Source of the DNA: Kushneria konosiri
GTDB lineage: Bacteria; Pseudomonadota; Gammaproteobacteria; Pseudomonadales; Halomonadaceae
Length of the DNA stretch: 64,000 nucleotides
Assembly: GCF_002155145.1 (NCBI RefSeq)
Contig: NZ_CP021323.1
Span: forward strand, 3,038,001-3,102,000
Direction: 5' to 3'
Positions within the stretch are counted from its first letter, which is position 1. The number at the start of each line of letters is the position of its first letter. Below the pieces are notes generated by a model. It was given only the letters and a program-made list of their open reading frames with translations. It did no database searches and was not told where the DNA came from. The position numbers and the translations under genes are program-made. Shown piece after piece: positions 9,275-17,963 of the stretch.

Positions 9275-10120
9275 ATGACCACTGCACTGACAGACGTCAC
9301 AACCCTTCTGATGTGGCAGCGCGACAATACACCACTGGTGATCCTCGACTGTCGGGCGCGCCTGGATGACGCCAGAGCAGCGTCGCGACTCTATCAGGAG
9401 GGGCACCTGCCCGGCGCCCTGCTGGTCGATATGAATGAGGACCTCTCTGCGCCCTCCGGTGGCGCCAAAGGGGGGCGCCATCCGTTGCCTGCGCCTGAAA
9501 CATGGCAGAAAACGCTTCAGGGGTGGGGGATTACGCCCGAGACCCGAGTGGTCGTCTATGACGACCTGGGGGGGCAGCTGGCGGCAGCGCGTGCCTGGTG
9601 GATGCTGCAATGGGCCGGACATGACAATGTATTTGTTCTCAATGGTGGGCTTCAGGTCTGGCAGGCCGTCAGTGGCGCGCTTGAGCAAGATACCCCCTCA
9701 ATGCCAGCGCCGAGCGATTGGGTCTGTGATTTTCAGCATCAGATGGTCGCCAGCGCCGACGACGTGGCCGAGGGTGATGCGCTGCTGCTCGATGCCAGGC
9801 CGCCGGCGCGCTATCGCGGTGAAAGCGAGCCGATCGATCAGGTGGCGGGCCATATTCCCGGTGCCGTCAACGTCCCGGGCGCTTCGCTTCTGGGAGAAGA
9901 TAACTGCATGGCAGAGAGCGATGTTCTGGAAAAGCTGATACCGGCCACCGGTCAATCGAGTATTGCCTACTGTGGGTCCGGTATTTCTGCCTGCATGATC
10001 ATTCTGGCGCATGCCGCCCTTGGCAAACCGCTGCCCAGACTCTATCCCGGATCATGGAGCGAGTGGAGCCGGGACCCGGCGCGTCCTGTCGCTACCGATA
10101 CCAGTGCGCCGATAGCCTGA
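9275..10120 (+). CDS. sseA: 3-mercaptopyruvate sulfurtransferase
   Basis: A 281-aa two-domain rhodanese-fold enzyme. The N-terminal non-catalytic domain (LDCRARLDD, EGHLPGALLVDM) is followed by the active domain with LLLDARPPARYRGE and the catalytic Cys233 in CGSGISA. CGSG[VI] marks mercaptopyruvate sulfurtransferases, whereas thiosulfate sulfurtransferases usually have CRKGV. It moves sulfane sulfur from 3-mercaptopyruvate to thiols or cyanide. It follows the helicase by 15 bases and ends before a bidirectional terminator. Confidence 0.9.
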   Translation: MTTALTDVTTLLMWQRDNTPLVILDCRARLDDARAASRLYQEGHLPGALLVDMNEDLSAPSGGAKGGRHPLPAPETWQKTLQGWGITPETRVVVYDDLGGQLAAARAWWMLQWAGHDNVFVLNGGLQVWQAVSGALEQDTPSMPAPSDWVCDFQHQMVASADDVAEGDALLLDARPPARYRGESEPIDQVAGHIPGAVNVPGASLLGEDNCMAESDVLEKLIPATGQSSIAYCGSGISACMIILAHAALGKPLPRLYPGSWSEWSRDPARPVATDTSAPIA

Positions 10121-10138
10121 TCGAGCAGTCCTTATGAC

Positions 10139-10176
10139 AAGGGTCCCGATGTTGCCAGGCATCGGGGCCCTTTTTT
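10139..10176. terminator. bidirectional terminator, sseA / ETF-QO
   Basis: A long hairpin with AAGGG, one mismatch, CCCGATG pairing with CATCGGG and CCCTT, followed by TTTTTT on the plus strand. On the minus strand the run is weaker. It separates the two convergent genes. Confidence 0.85.
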
Positions 10177-10182
10177 ATATCA

Positions 10183-11829
10183 CTACATGTTGGGATAGCC
10201 GGGCCCGTTACCACCTTCCGGCGTGACCCAGCGAATGTTCTGGGAGGGGTCCTTGATGTCGCAGGTCTTGCAGTGAATGCAGTTTTGGAAGTTGATCTGA
10301 AAGCGCGGCGTCCCCTCGCTATCCTCGACCACCTCATAGACACCGACCGGGCAGTAACGCTGGGCGGGCTCTGCGTAGCGGGGCAGATTGACGCCGATGG
10401 GAATGCTCGGGTCTCGTAGCTGCAGATGACAGGGCTGGTCTTCCTCGTGATGTGTATTGGAAAGATACACCGATGAAGGCTTGTCGAATGAGAGCACCCC
10501 GTCGGGGCGTGGATAGTCAATCCTTTCTGCGGCGTCAGCGGTTTTCAGGCGGGCATGGTCTGCGGTGGTGTCATGCAACGTGGGTAACGGCAGACGCAGT
10601 TTCTGCTCGAGGAAGTTCCACGCCCCGCCCATGACCATCCCGAAACGGTGCATCGCCGGGCCAAAGTTGCGGTGTTTGGCCAGTGCCTCATGCGCCCAGC
10701 TGCCTTCAAAGCGCGTGGTGAAATCATTTAGCGTGCTGCCACCTTCATCGCCACCGGCAAGTGCTGCAACCACGCTTTCGGCGGCCAGCATGCCGGACTT
10801 CATCGCCATGTGAAGTCCCTTGATGCGCGCAAAGTCCAGTGTGCCGGCATCGCACCCGATCAAAAGGCCACCCGGGAAGACCATTTTCGGCAGGCTATTG
10901 AGGCCCCCCTTGGTGAGGGCGCGCGCGCCGAAGGCCAGACGTGTTCCGCCCTTGAGATGTCGTGCGATTTCCGGGTGGTGCTTCATGCGCTGGAATTCAT
11001 CAAAGGGGGAAAGCCAGGGATTATCGTAGGCCAGATCCACGATAAGCCCCACCATGACCTGACGGTCGCTGCCGTGATACAGAAAGCCCCCACCGTGTGC
11101 TCTGGCAGACAGGGGCCAGCCGGCGGTATGCACGACCAGTCCCGGCTCATGCTGCTGGGCAGGGACTTCCCAGAGCTCCTTGAAGCCGATGGCGTAGTGC
11201 TGCTCATCACGACCGGTGGCCAGATCAAAGTGCTTGATCAGCTCCTGCCCGAGGTGGCCGCGTGCGCCTTCGGCAAAGAGGGTATAGCGTCCGTAAAGTT
11301 CGATGCCCGGTTCATGCGAGGGTTTGGGGTTGCCCTCATGGTCAAGCCCCATGTCGCCGGTAATGACGCCGGTAATCTCCCCGTTGTCACCAAACATCAG
11401 TGACTGGGCAGCAAAACCCGGGAAAATATCGACGCCCAGTGCTTCGGCCTGCTCGCCCAGCCACCGGCACAAATCACCGGCGCTGATCAGGTAACTGCCG
11501 TCGTTGAGCATGGACGGCGGGATCAGTGCCTCCGGAAAGCGCACGGCCCGTTCACTGTCACGTAGATACAGGACCTCATCGCGTGTTGCAGGAATCTGAA
11601 GCGGAGCGCCGCGATCCTGCCAGGCGGGGAAGAGTTCTTTGAGTGCGCGCGGGTCAAAGGCCGCTCCCGAGAGAATATGCGCACCGATTTCGGCCCCCTT
11701 TTCCAGCACGCAGACACTCAGCTCGCATTCCTGCTCACTGGCCGTCTGCATCAGACGACAGGCGGCGGAAAGGCCGGCAACGCCTGCACCGACGATCACC
11801 ACATCAAATGACATGGACTCTCTGTCCAT
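10183..11829 (-). CDS. electron transfer flavoprotein-ubiquinone oxidoreductase
   Basis: This membrane-associated flavoprotein passes electrons from reduced ETF to ubiquinone. The 548-aa product shows the FAD Rossmann motif VVIVGAGVAGLSAAC at the N-terminus, a GGLLIGCDAGTLD segment, and the C-terminal 4Fe-4S ligands (CPVGVYEV, then NCIHCKTCDIKDP). Length fits the family. The start MDRESMSFDVV is chosen because AAGGAG sits about 8 bases upstream on the minus strand; a longer in-frame start at 11862 lies before that site. It is divergent from etfBA, its functional partner. Confidence 0.96.
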   Translation of the reverse strand: MDRESMSFDVVIVGAGVAGLSAACRLMQTASEQECELSVCVLEKGAEIGAHILSGAAFDPRALKELFPAWQDRGAPLQIPATRDEVLYLRDSERAVRFPEALIPPSMLNDGSYLISAGDLCRWLGEQAEALGVDIFPGFAAQSLMFGDNGEITGVITGDMGLDHEGNPKPSHEPGIELYGRYTLFAEGARGHLGQELIKHFDLATGRDEQHYAIGFKELWEVPAQQHEPGLVVHTAGWPLSARAHGGGFLYHGSDRQVMVGLIVDLAYDNPWLSPFDEFQRMKHHPEIARHLKGGTRLAFGARALTKGGLNSLPKMVFPGGLLIGCDAGTLDFARIKGLHMAMKSGMLAAESVVAALAGGDEGGSTLNDFTTRFEGSWAHEALAKHRNFGPAMHRFGMVMGGAWNFLEQKLRLPLPTLHDTTADHARLKTADAAERIDYPRPDGVLSFDKPSSVYLSNTHHEEDQPCHLQLRDPSIPIGVNLPRYAEPAQRYCPVGVYEVVEDSEGTPRFQINFQNCIHCKTCDIKDPSQNIRWVTPEGGNGPGYPNM

Positions 11830-12142
11830 TGAGCAACTCCTTGCATGATTCATTCCCCCCATCCCGATGGAGCATGGCGTGTTACACTCATGCTTTTGGA
11901 TAGCAATGATTCTCAGCCGCTTTCGGGGCAGCGCCGGGGGTTGGATAATGCCTGATTATCGCATCAAGTCGGGGTCCGGCCCAATTCGAACGCTTTTTTC
12001 AGCGTCGGCTTGTTGTCTTGAGACGCTCCGGTCCCCATGTAGGCTGACAGTCATCCTGCGAGAACCGCCTTGAAGCTTCCTGTGTGTCGATGTCAGGCGG
12101 TCATGTTCACGAATTTCGAGATTCCCACACCACGAGGAAGGC
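11830..12142. other. divergent control region, ETF-QO / etfBA
   Basis: A 313-base non-coding gap that must hold promoters for both directions. Visible structure: an inverted repeat GATAAT-gcctg-ATTATC (11944-11960) and, 40 bases to the left, GGATAGCAATGATTCTCA (11898-11915), which has a partial likeness to a Fur box. TTGAGA at 12018-12023 could be a -35 for etfB, but no good -10 follows. No open frame with a ribosome site was seen. Confidence 0.5.
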
Positions 12143-12892
12143 ATGAAAGTACTCGTCGCCATCAAGCGCGTGATTGATCACAACGTCAGGGTACGCATCA
12201 GGGAGGACCACAGCGATGTGGACCTGACGCATGCCAAAATGGCCATGAACCCGTTTTGTGAAATTGCGCTCGAAGAAGCCGTTCGTCTCAAGGAGCAGGG
12301 CATCGCCGATGAGGTGATAGCGGTCTCCATCGGTGACAAGAGCGTGCAGGAGCAGCTTCGTACGGCCATGGCGCTGGGAGCGGATCGCGCCCTGCATGTA
12401 AGCAGTGACACTGCCGTGGATTCGCTGGGCGCGGCCCGGGTGCTGGCAGAAGTGGTCAAGCGTGAAAACCCCGGGCTGGTGCTGCTGGGCAAGCAGTCCA
12501 TCGACAGTGACAGCAGCCAGACCGGCCCCATGCTGGCGGCACTGACACAGATGCCGCAGGCCACATTTGCCTCGAAAGTCACCATCGATGGCGATCATCT
12601 GGAAGTGACCCGGGAAATTGATGGCGGGCTGGAAACCATTGCCATGTCGCTGCCAGCCGTGGTGACGACGGATCTCCGCCTTAACGAGCCGCGTTATGCG
12701 AAGCTGCCGGCCATCATGAAGGCCAAGAAGCGCCCGATCGAACAACTTGATGTAGAGACACTGGGCATCGATATCACCCCTCGCCAGACACTGGTTCGGG
12801 TAGATATTCCCAGAGAGCGTCAGGCTGGAGTTCGCGTGAACTCCGTGGATGAATTGATTGATCGTCTCAAGAGCGAAGCGAAGGTGATCTGA
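12143..12892 (+). CDS. etfB: electron transfer flavoprotein, beta subunit
   Basis: A 249-aa subunit of the soluble ETF heterodimer, which accepts electrons from acyl-CoA and other dehydrogenases and binds AMP. It begins MKVLVAIKRVIDHNVRV and has NPFCEIALEEAVRLKE and the DSDSSQTGPMLAAL loop typical of EtfB. AGGAAGG lies 5 bases before the ATG. The stop overlaps the etfA start by one base (TGATG), so production of the two subunits is coupled. Confidence 0.97.
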   Translation: MKVLVAIKRVIDHNVRVRIREDHSDVDLTHAKMAMNPFCEIALEEAVRLKEQGIADEVIAVSIGDKSVQEQLRTAMALGADRALHVSSDTAVDSLGAARVLAEVVKRENPGLVLLGKQSIDSDSSQTGPMLAALTQMPQATFASKVTIDGDHLEVTREIDGGLETIAMSLPAVVTTDLRLNEPRYAKLPAIMKAKKRPIEQLDVETLGIDITPRQTLVRVDIPRERQAGVRVNSVDELIDRLKSEAKVI

Positions 12893-13827
12893 TGAGCGAC
12901 ATACGTATTCTGGTCATCGCCGAACAGGAAAAGGGCCATCTCTCCAGTGCCACCGCACGCGTCATGGATGCTGCTTCAAAACTTGGCGGGCAGGTCGATG
13001 TACTGGTGACCGGTAGTCAGGCCGGTGAGGCTGCCCAGCAGGCGGCACGTCTGACCGGGGTCGCCGGAGTGATCTGTGTAGAGGACAGCGCCTTTGACCA
13101 CATGCTGGCGGAAAACATGGGCGCCCTGATCCAATCGCTGGCAGCCCCCTACACCCATCTGCTGTGCGCCTCGACCACCAGCGGTCGTAACGTCATGCCA
13201 CGTGTAGCAGCGCTGTTGGGGGTTGGACAGATCTCCGATGTGATCGCGGTCAAATCCGATGACACCTTTGTCAGGCCCATCTATGCCGGCAGTGTACTGG
13301 CCACGGTACAAAGCCTGGATGACAAAAAGGTCATGACCATTCGCCCGACGGCCTTTGAGCCAGTAAGCGAGCAGAGTGCGGCCAGCATCTCAAATGCCGA
13401 CAGCACCGGCGATCAAAAGCTTGTGACCTTTGTCGAGGAACAGCTGGCGGGCGGTGAGCGCCCCGAGCTGGGCGGTGCCCGCGTCATTGTGTCCGGTGGG
13501 CGTGGGATTGGCAGTGCCGAGAACTTCCGGCTGATCGAAGGCGTGGCTGATCGCCTCGGCGCCGCTGTGGGTGCATCGCGCGCGGCGGTCGATGCAGGCT
13601 ATGTTCCCAATGACCTTCAGGTGGGACAGACCGGCAAGATGGTCGCGCCGGAGCTTTATATCGCTGCAGGCATTTCCGGGGCGGTGCAGCATCTGGCCGG
13701 AATGAAGGATTCCAGGGTCATCGTGGCGATCAATTCCGATGAAGAGGCTCCTATTTTTCAGGTAGCCGACTACGGTCTGGTGGCCGACCTGTTTCAGGCA
13801 CTGCCGGAGCTGGAACGCAAGCTCTGA
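12892..13827 (+). CDS. etfA: electron transfer flavoprotein, alpha subunit
   Basis: A 311-aa FAD-binding subunit. The N-terminal domain runs to about residue 185. The C-terminal FAD domain has [42 protein letters not shown] and the IAINSD motif ([14 protein letters not shown]). Together with EtfB it forms the electron carrier that feeds ETF-QO, encoded on the other strand just upstream. Only one base overlaps etfB. A clear terminator follows, so etfBA is probably a two-gene unit. Confidence 0.97.
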   Translation: MSDIRILVIAEQEKGHLSSATARVMDAASKLGGQVDVLVTGSQAGEAAQQAARLTGVAGVICVEDSAFDHMLAENMGALIQSLAAPYTHLLCASTTSGRNVMPRVAALLGVGQISDVIAVKSDDTFVRPIYAGSVLATVQSLDDKKVMTIRPTAFEPVSEQSAASISNADSTGDQKLVTFVEEQLAGGERPELGGARVIVSGGRGIGSAENFRLIEGVADRLGAAVGASRAAVDAGYVPNDLQVGQTGKMVAPELYIAAGISGAVQHLAGMKDSRVIVAINSDEEAPIFQVADYGLVADLFQALPELERKL

Positions 13828-13850
13828 AAGAAGTGTCCATGAATTGCCAC

Positions 13851-13876
13851 AAGCCGGCCACGTGCCGGCTTTTTTG
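13851..13876 (+). terminator. intrinsic terminator after etfA
   Basis: Perfect stem AAGCCGGC / GCCGGCTT with a 5-base loop and a TTTTTT run, 24 bases after the etfA stop. Confidence 0.9.
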
Positions 13877-13905
13877 TGATGGGTGGACACAAATGTACAT
13901 TAGTA

Positions 13906-13951
13906 GCGACGTCGCGGCGATGTTAGCGATGATCATTTGATAATTGTTCTT
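13906..13951 (+). promoter_or_regulatory. candidate regulatory site before the TonB2-like operon
   Basis: The A+T-rich segment at 13928-13951 contains TGATCAT-t-TGATAAT followed by TGTTCTT, partly matching the 7-1-7 Fur box TGATAATnATTATCA. Next to it is a perfect 10-base palindrome, GCGACGTCGC (13906-13915). Fur control would suit TonB genes, but the match is imperfect. Confidence 0.3.
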
Positions 13952-14042
13952 GTTTCTATTAACTTGCCCTGGAAGTCCGGTGCGATGTCGTCGGATTGCT
14001 CCCATTATCATGTTTACCGTAGGCCTCTTGCTGGAGAACCAT

Positions 14043-14852
14043 GTGAGGATCCACCGTCGTAACTGTTGCCTCAGAGGCGCGGCCCTTTCCCTATTGACGA
14101 TAATGGCCTTACCGACGCTGGCAGACGCGTCGTCACTCCGTGATGAAACCGCTCAGCAACAGCAGCAGCAACAGGCCATTCAAACGCGTATTGATCAGGC
14201 GGATGACGAGACGCGTGAGCTTTTGACCCGCCTTCGCGACGCTCAGTCGTCGGCACAGCGCCTTGAGCGCTACAACGATCAGCTCTCTTCAACGCTAAGT
14301 GAGCAGCAGCAGCGGATTGATCGCCAGCAGCATGCCATCGAGACGCTGGGGGAGACGCGAGAGGCGCTGCCTGACACCCTGCAGGACATGCTGGATCGTC
14401 TGCGGGCGCTGGTGAAGGCCGATGTTCCCTTTCGCCATGCCGAGCGGATGGCCCGTCTCGACGGCCTTGAAAAAACGCTCGTTGACCCTTCCGTTTCCAA
14501 TGAGAAGCGCATGGAGCAGCTGCTCTCCGTGTGGCGCACGGAGCTTGATTACGGACGCAGCATGGACAGCTGGCGTGGTCAGCTCAGCCAGGACGATCAG
14601 CAGCGCGACGTTCAATTCCTGCGCATGGGGCGAATCGGTTTTTATTACCTGACGCCCGATGGCGAGCAGGGCGGTGTCTGGAAAAATCGAGACCATCAAT
14701 GGCATCCCCTGGACAGTGACGAGCGTACCGAGGTCAATCGCGGTATTCGCATTGCCAATGATCAGCGCGCGCCGGAACTGCTGTCTCTGCCGTTGTCCAT
14801 CGAACTGGATCAGCCCTCCTCGGAATCTGCGTCGCAGGGGGCTTCATCATGA
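14043..14852 (+). CDS. DUF3450 family periplasmic protein
   Basis: A 269-aa secreted protein: signal peptide in the first about 26 residues (LRGAALSLLTIMALPTLADA), then a coiled-coil region rich in Gln/Arg/Asp (about 27-110) and the DUF3450 domain (FLRMGRIGFYYLTPDGEQ near residue 200). A run of seven Gln lies at residues 38-44. DUF3450 genes head TonB2-type operons in Vibrio and Shewanella relatives; the role is not firmly known. I take the GTG at 14043, which has GGAG 6 bases upstream; an ATG at 14010 would lengthen the n-region. It overlaps the next gene by 4 bases (ATGA). Confidence 0.85.
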   Translation: MRIHRRNCCLRGAALSLLTIMALPTLADASSLRDETAQQQQQQQAIQTRIDQADDETRELLTRLRDAQSSAQRLERYNDQLSSTLSEQQQRIDRQQHAIETLGETREALPDTLQDMLDRLRALVKADVPFRHAERMARLDGLEKTLVDPSVSNEKRMEQLLSVWRTELDYGRSMDSWRGQLSQDDQQRDVQFLRMGRIGFYYLTPDGEQGGVWKNRDHQWHPLDSDERTEVNRGIRIANDQRAPELLSLPLSIELDQPSSESASQGASS

Positions 14853-16246
14853 AGGTAATAACGCATATGACCCGACCTCTGGCGGGGGCGGCCCTGGCCT
14901 TGATGGTAGGCGCCTCCCTGCCGGCGTCGGCCGCCGAACAGTCTGCGCCGTCGCTTGAAGATATCGTCCAGAGCTATCAGCAGGGCGCAGCACAGGCGCA
15001 GCAGCGCGACCTGTCGCGACTCGACACCCTGCTCGATGATCGTGAAAAGCTGGAGCAGGCTGTGGCGCAGGCCGAAGCACGCCAGCAGAAAGCTCAGGCG
15101 CGTCGTGAGAACCTGGATAGCACACGTCAGCGTCAGGAAGACGCGATCGCCAGTATCAATGAGCGACGTAGCAGTGAGGGTAACGACCTTCAGCCGATGT
15201 TTGATCGCCTGCGTCATGAGATCGATGACACCCGCGATAGCCTGAAAAACGGCTGGCTGACGCTTGGCAGTGATATTTCCCTGCCGTCGCTGGACGATTC
15301 AAGCATCGCTTCTATCGATGACCTCGAGCAGTACGCGCAATCGATGAGTCAGCTGATCGCGCGCAGCGCTCAGGGTGAACACATGACGCTGCCGGTCGCC
15401 GGGCAGAATGGCAACATCACCCAGCGTGATGTGGTGCGTCTGGGGGCAATGAGTGCGTTTAGCGGGGGCGATCTGCTGCGTGCGCCAGACGATGGCCGGC
15501 CACTGGCCGTGGCTGCCCACACCCCGAGCAAGGTTTCAAGCGAGCTTGAAGCTCTGGTCGATGGGAATAGCGATATCATGGTGCTGGACCCGACCAATGG
15601 TGAGGTGCTGCAGGCGCTGGCCCAGCAGCCATCGCTGCTTGAACGGATCAAACAGGGCGGCGTGATCGGCTATATCACGCTGGCGCTGGGGGCGGTTGGT
15701 CTTTTGATCGCGCTGGCGCAGTTTGCATGGCTGGCACTGGTCAGCGCGCGCACTCGTCGCCAGATGCACCACTTCGAGCACCTGCGCGATGACAACCCAC
15801 TGGGTCGCGTGCTCAAGCGCTTTGGTCAGCAGCAGCGCTATCACGAACCCGAAGTGCTTGAAGCCCGTATGGATGAGATGTTGCTGGCCGAGCAGCCGGG
15901 ACTGGAGCGCGGTCAGGCGGTCGTCAAGGTGATCGCTGCCATTGCGCCGCTGATGGGACTTCTGGGAACGGTGACCGGCATGATCGGCACCTTTCAGGCC
16001 ATCACGGTGTTTGGCAGTGGTGATCCCAAAATGATGGCCGGCGGTATCAGTCAGGCGCTTGTCACGACCGTGCTGGGTCTGGTCGTGGCCATTCCGCTGC
16101 TGTTTGCCAACACCGCGCTCAACAGCCGCAGCCGCAGCCTGATGAACCTGCTGGAGCGCCAGGCCAGCGCGCATCTCGCTGACCGTATGGATGAGCAACA
16201 GTCAGGGCTTGAGGCCGACACCCGACGTTATGGAAACGCATCATGA
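14849..16246 (+). CDS. TtpC-like MotA/TolQ/ExbB proton channel protein
   Basis: A 465-aa protein with a signal peptide (ALALMVGASLPASAAEQ), a long periplasmic coiled-coil (about residues 35-130), and a C-terminal MotA/TolQ/ExbB domain. The membrane helices are near 271-296, 361-385 and 405-425 (IAPLMGLLGTVTGMIGTF, ALVTTVLGLVVAIPLLFA). This fusion of a long periplasmic part with an ExbB-like domain is the TtpC type known from Vibrio TonB2 systems, where it is needed with ExbB2/ExbD2/TonB2. The ATGA overlap at both ends places it firmly in the operon. Confidence 0.88.
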   Translation: MKVITHMTRPLAGAALALMVGASLPASAAEQSAPSLEDIVQSYQQGAAQAQQRDLSRLDTLLDDREKLEQAVAQAEARQQKAQARRENLDSTRQRQEDAIASINERRSSEGNDLQPMFDRLRHEIDDTRDSLKNGWLTLGSDISLPSLDDSSIASIDDLEQYAQSMSQLIARSAQGEHMTLPVAGQNGNITQRDVVRLGAMSAFSGGDLLRAPDDGRPLAVAAHTPSKVSSELEALVDGNSDIMVLDPTNGEVLQALAQQPSLLERIKQGGVIGYITLALGAVGLLIALAQFAWLALVSARTRRQMHHFEHLRDDNPLGRVLKRFGQQQRYHEPEVLEARMDEMLLAEQPGLERGQAVVKVIAAIAPLMGLLGTVTGMIGTFQAITVFGSGDPKMMAGGISQALVTTVLGLVVAIPLLFANTALNSRSRSLMNLLERQASAHLADRMDEQQSGLEADTRRYGNAS

Positions 16247-16779
16247 TCGAGGCACTGGTGCATCCCATTGCACGGTTGGCCAGCGCCGGCGGCCCGGTGC
16301 TGGTCGTGATCGCGCTGGTGGCGGTTGTGCTGTTTATGCTGGCGCTCGAGCGTCTGATCTATTGGCAGTGGCGCTATCGACGCCAGCGTCAGGCGCTCAT
16401 CATCCGCTGGCAAAAGCGCCATGAGCACGTTAGCTGGAGCGCGCGCACGCTGCGAGAGTGCTGGTGCGGCGAGCTGATCAGTGCACTGCGCGTCTCGCTG
16501 CCGTGGCTGAAGCTTCTGGTGGCCCTGTGTCCGCTGCTGGGGCTGGTGGGTACCGTCACCGGCATGATTCAGGTTTTTGACACGCTGTCTGTCACTGGTG
16601 TCGGACAGGCGCGAAGCATGTCGGATGGCGTGGCACGCGCGACGTTACCGACGCTTGCGGGTATGGCGGTAGCCGTGGTGGGCATTCTTTTTACCAGCCG
16701 TTTTGAACATATTGTCCGACGTGAGGATCAGCACCTTCACGATCGACTGACCCGAGCCACGGAGATCGATCATGCGTAG
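16243..16779 (+). CDS. exbB: ExbB-type proton channel subunit
   Basis: A 178-aa inner-membrane protein of the short ExbB2 type. Membrane helices lie near residues 17-40 (GPVLVVIALVAVVLFMLALE), about 88-110 (LVALCPLLGLVGTVTGMIQ) and 130-150 (TLPTLAGMAVAVVGILF). With ExbD it harvests the proton gradient for TonB. It starts inside the stop of the TtpC-like gene (ATGA) and overlaps exbD by 8 bases. Confidence 0.93.
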   Translation: MIEALVHPIARLASAGGPVLVVIALVAVVLFMLALERLIYWQWRYRRQRQALIIRWQKRHEHVSWSARTLRECWCGELISALRVSLPWLKLLVALCPLLGLVGTVTGMIQVFDTLSVTGVGQARSMSDGVARATLPTLAGMAVAVVGILFTSRFEHIVRREDQHLHDRLTRATEIDHA

Positions 16780-17179
16780 ACGGCGCACTCGCATGGAAGA
16801 AGACGCCACTGGTATCGATTTGACGCCGATGCTGGATGTGGTCTTTATCATGCTGATTTTCTTTATCGTGACCACCAGCTTTGTAAAAGAAAGTGGTGTG
16901 GATATTGATCGTCCCGAGTCGAGCGAAGCCACCCAGCGCAATGATACGCAGGTGCTGGTCGCGATTACCTCTGAAGGGGCTGTCTGGGTGGATGGTCAGG
17001 CCGTCGACAGCAATGCCGTAGGTGATCGCGTCAGGGATGCCCTGTCGGGTAGTGACGGTAACGTGGTCATTCAGGCTGATCGCGCCTCTCAGACCGGACT
17101 TTTGATTCAGACCATGGACCTTATCCGCCAGGCAGGGGTTGAAAATGTGGCGGTTGCGGCATCTCGAGGGGGAAGCTGA
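16772..17179 (+). CDS. exbD: ExbD-type proton channel subunit
   Basis: A 135-aa protein with a short basic cytoplasmic start, one membrane helix and a periplasmic domain. The proton-carrying aspartate is Asp22 in DLTPMLDVVFIMLIFF, equivalent to Asp25 of E. coli ExbD. The C-terminal part (VVIQADRASQTGLLIQTMD) matches the periplasmic fold. It overlaps exbB by 8 bases and tonB by 1, so stoichiometric translation is likely. Confidence 0.95.
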   Translation: MRRRRTRMEEDATGIDLTPMLDVVFIMLIFFIVTTSFVKESGVDIDRPESSEATQRNDTQVLVAITSEGAVWVDGQAVDSNAVGDRVRDALSGSDGNVVIQADRASQTGLLIQTMDLIRQAGVENVAVAASRGGS

Positions 17180-17958
17180 TGCGTCAGGCGCTTTCGCTGC
17201 TGGGCGCGCTGGCTCTTGCACTGCTGCTGTTCTGGGGTCTGGCCCTGATGGTGGCTCCGCCCGAGCCCCGTGAGACGCCCCAGGAAACCATGACCATGTC
17301 GATCGTTGACGATGTGGCCGCACCCGCCAGAGCGCCTGAAGCGTCGAAAGACATTGCCGCTGCGGCACCGCCACCACCGCCGCCGGCGGCACCAGCCCGT
17401 CCGGCACCGGCGCCACAGCCGGCTGACAATGTGCAAAGCGACATTCAGCTCAAGCAACAAAAGGTCAGCGAGCCGCAGGCACCGGACATCCAAATGAATG
17501 ATGATCTGCCAGAGCTTGACGTCGAGCGGCCCGAGCCGGTAGCTGAACCAAAGCCCGAGCCCAGGCCGCGCCCGACTCCGACGCCGCCCAGGTCTCAGAC
17601 CACGTCGACACCATCGTCTCAGGGGTCGCAGCAAAGCGAGCAGCAGGGTGAGCGCAGTGGTGGTACGCCGGACGGGTCAACGGCTCAGGGCGGCGGCACG
17701 GTGCAGGCACAGCCTACCAATCGGGTGCAGCCCGAGTATCCCATGCGGGCCAGGCGCCGCGGTCAAGAGGGCTCTGTGGAGCTGAGCTTTATCATCAATA
17801 CCGATGGCAGTGTCAACGCAGGGTCCATTCAGGTCACGGCTTCAGAGCCCGACGGGGTGTTTGACAGGGCTGCCCGTGACGCCGTCGAGCAATGGCGGTT
17901 TCCGGCTCGCAATACTCCGGCACGTACACGCCAGCGGCTGGTCTTCAAGCTGAGGTAA
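17179..17958 (+). CDS. tonB: TonB-type energy transducer
   Basis: A 259-aa protein anchored by an N-terminal helix (about 5-27, LLGALALALLLFWGLALMV). A periplasmic spacer rich in Pro, Glu and Ala (about 30-165, including PPPPPPAAPARPAP) follows, then the C-terminal TonB domain (about 175-259) with QPEYPMRARRRGQEGSVEL and ARDAVEQWRFPA. It passes energy from ExbBD to outer-membrane transporters. Operon position and the long spacer resemble TonB2 proteins. No outer-membrane receptor gene lies nearby, so the partner is unknown. Confidence 0.93.
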   Translation: MRQALSLLGALALALLLFWGLALMVAPPEPRETPQETMTMSIVDDVAAPARAPEASKDIAAAAPPPPPPAAPARPAPAPQPADNVQSDIQLKQQKVSEPQAPDIQMNDDLPELDVERPEPVAEPKPEPRPRPTPTPPRSQTTSTPSSQGSQQSEQQGERSGGTPDGSTAQGGGTVQAQPTNRVQPEYPMRARRRGQEGSVELSFIINTDGSVNAGSIQVTASEPDGVFDRAARDAVEQWRFPARNTPARTRQRLVFKLR

Positions 17959-17963
17959 ATGTC

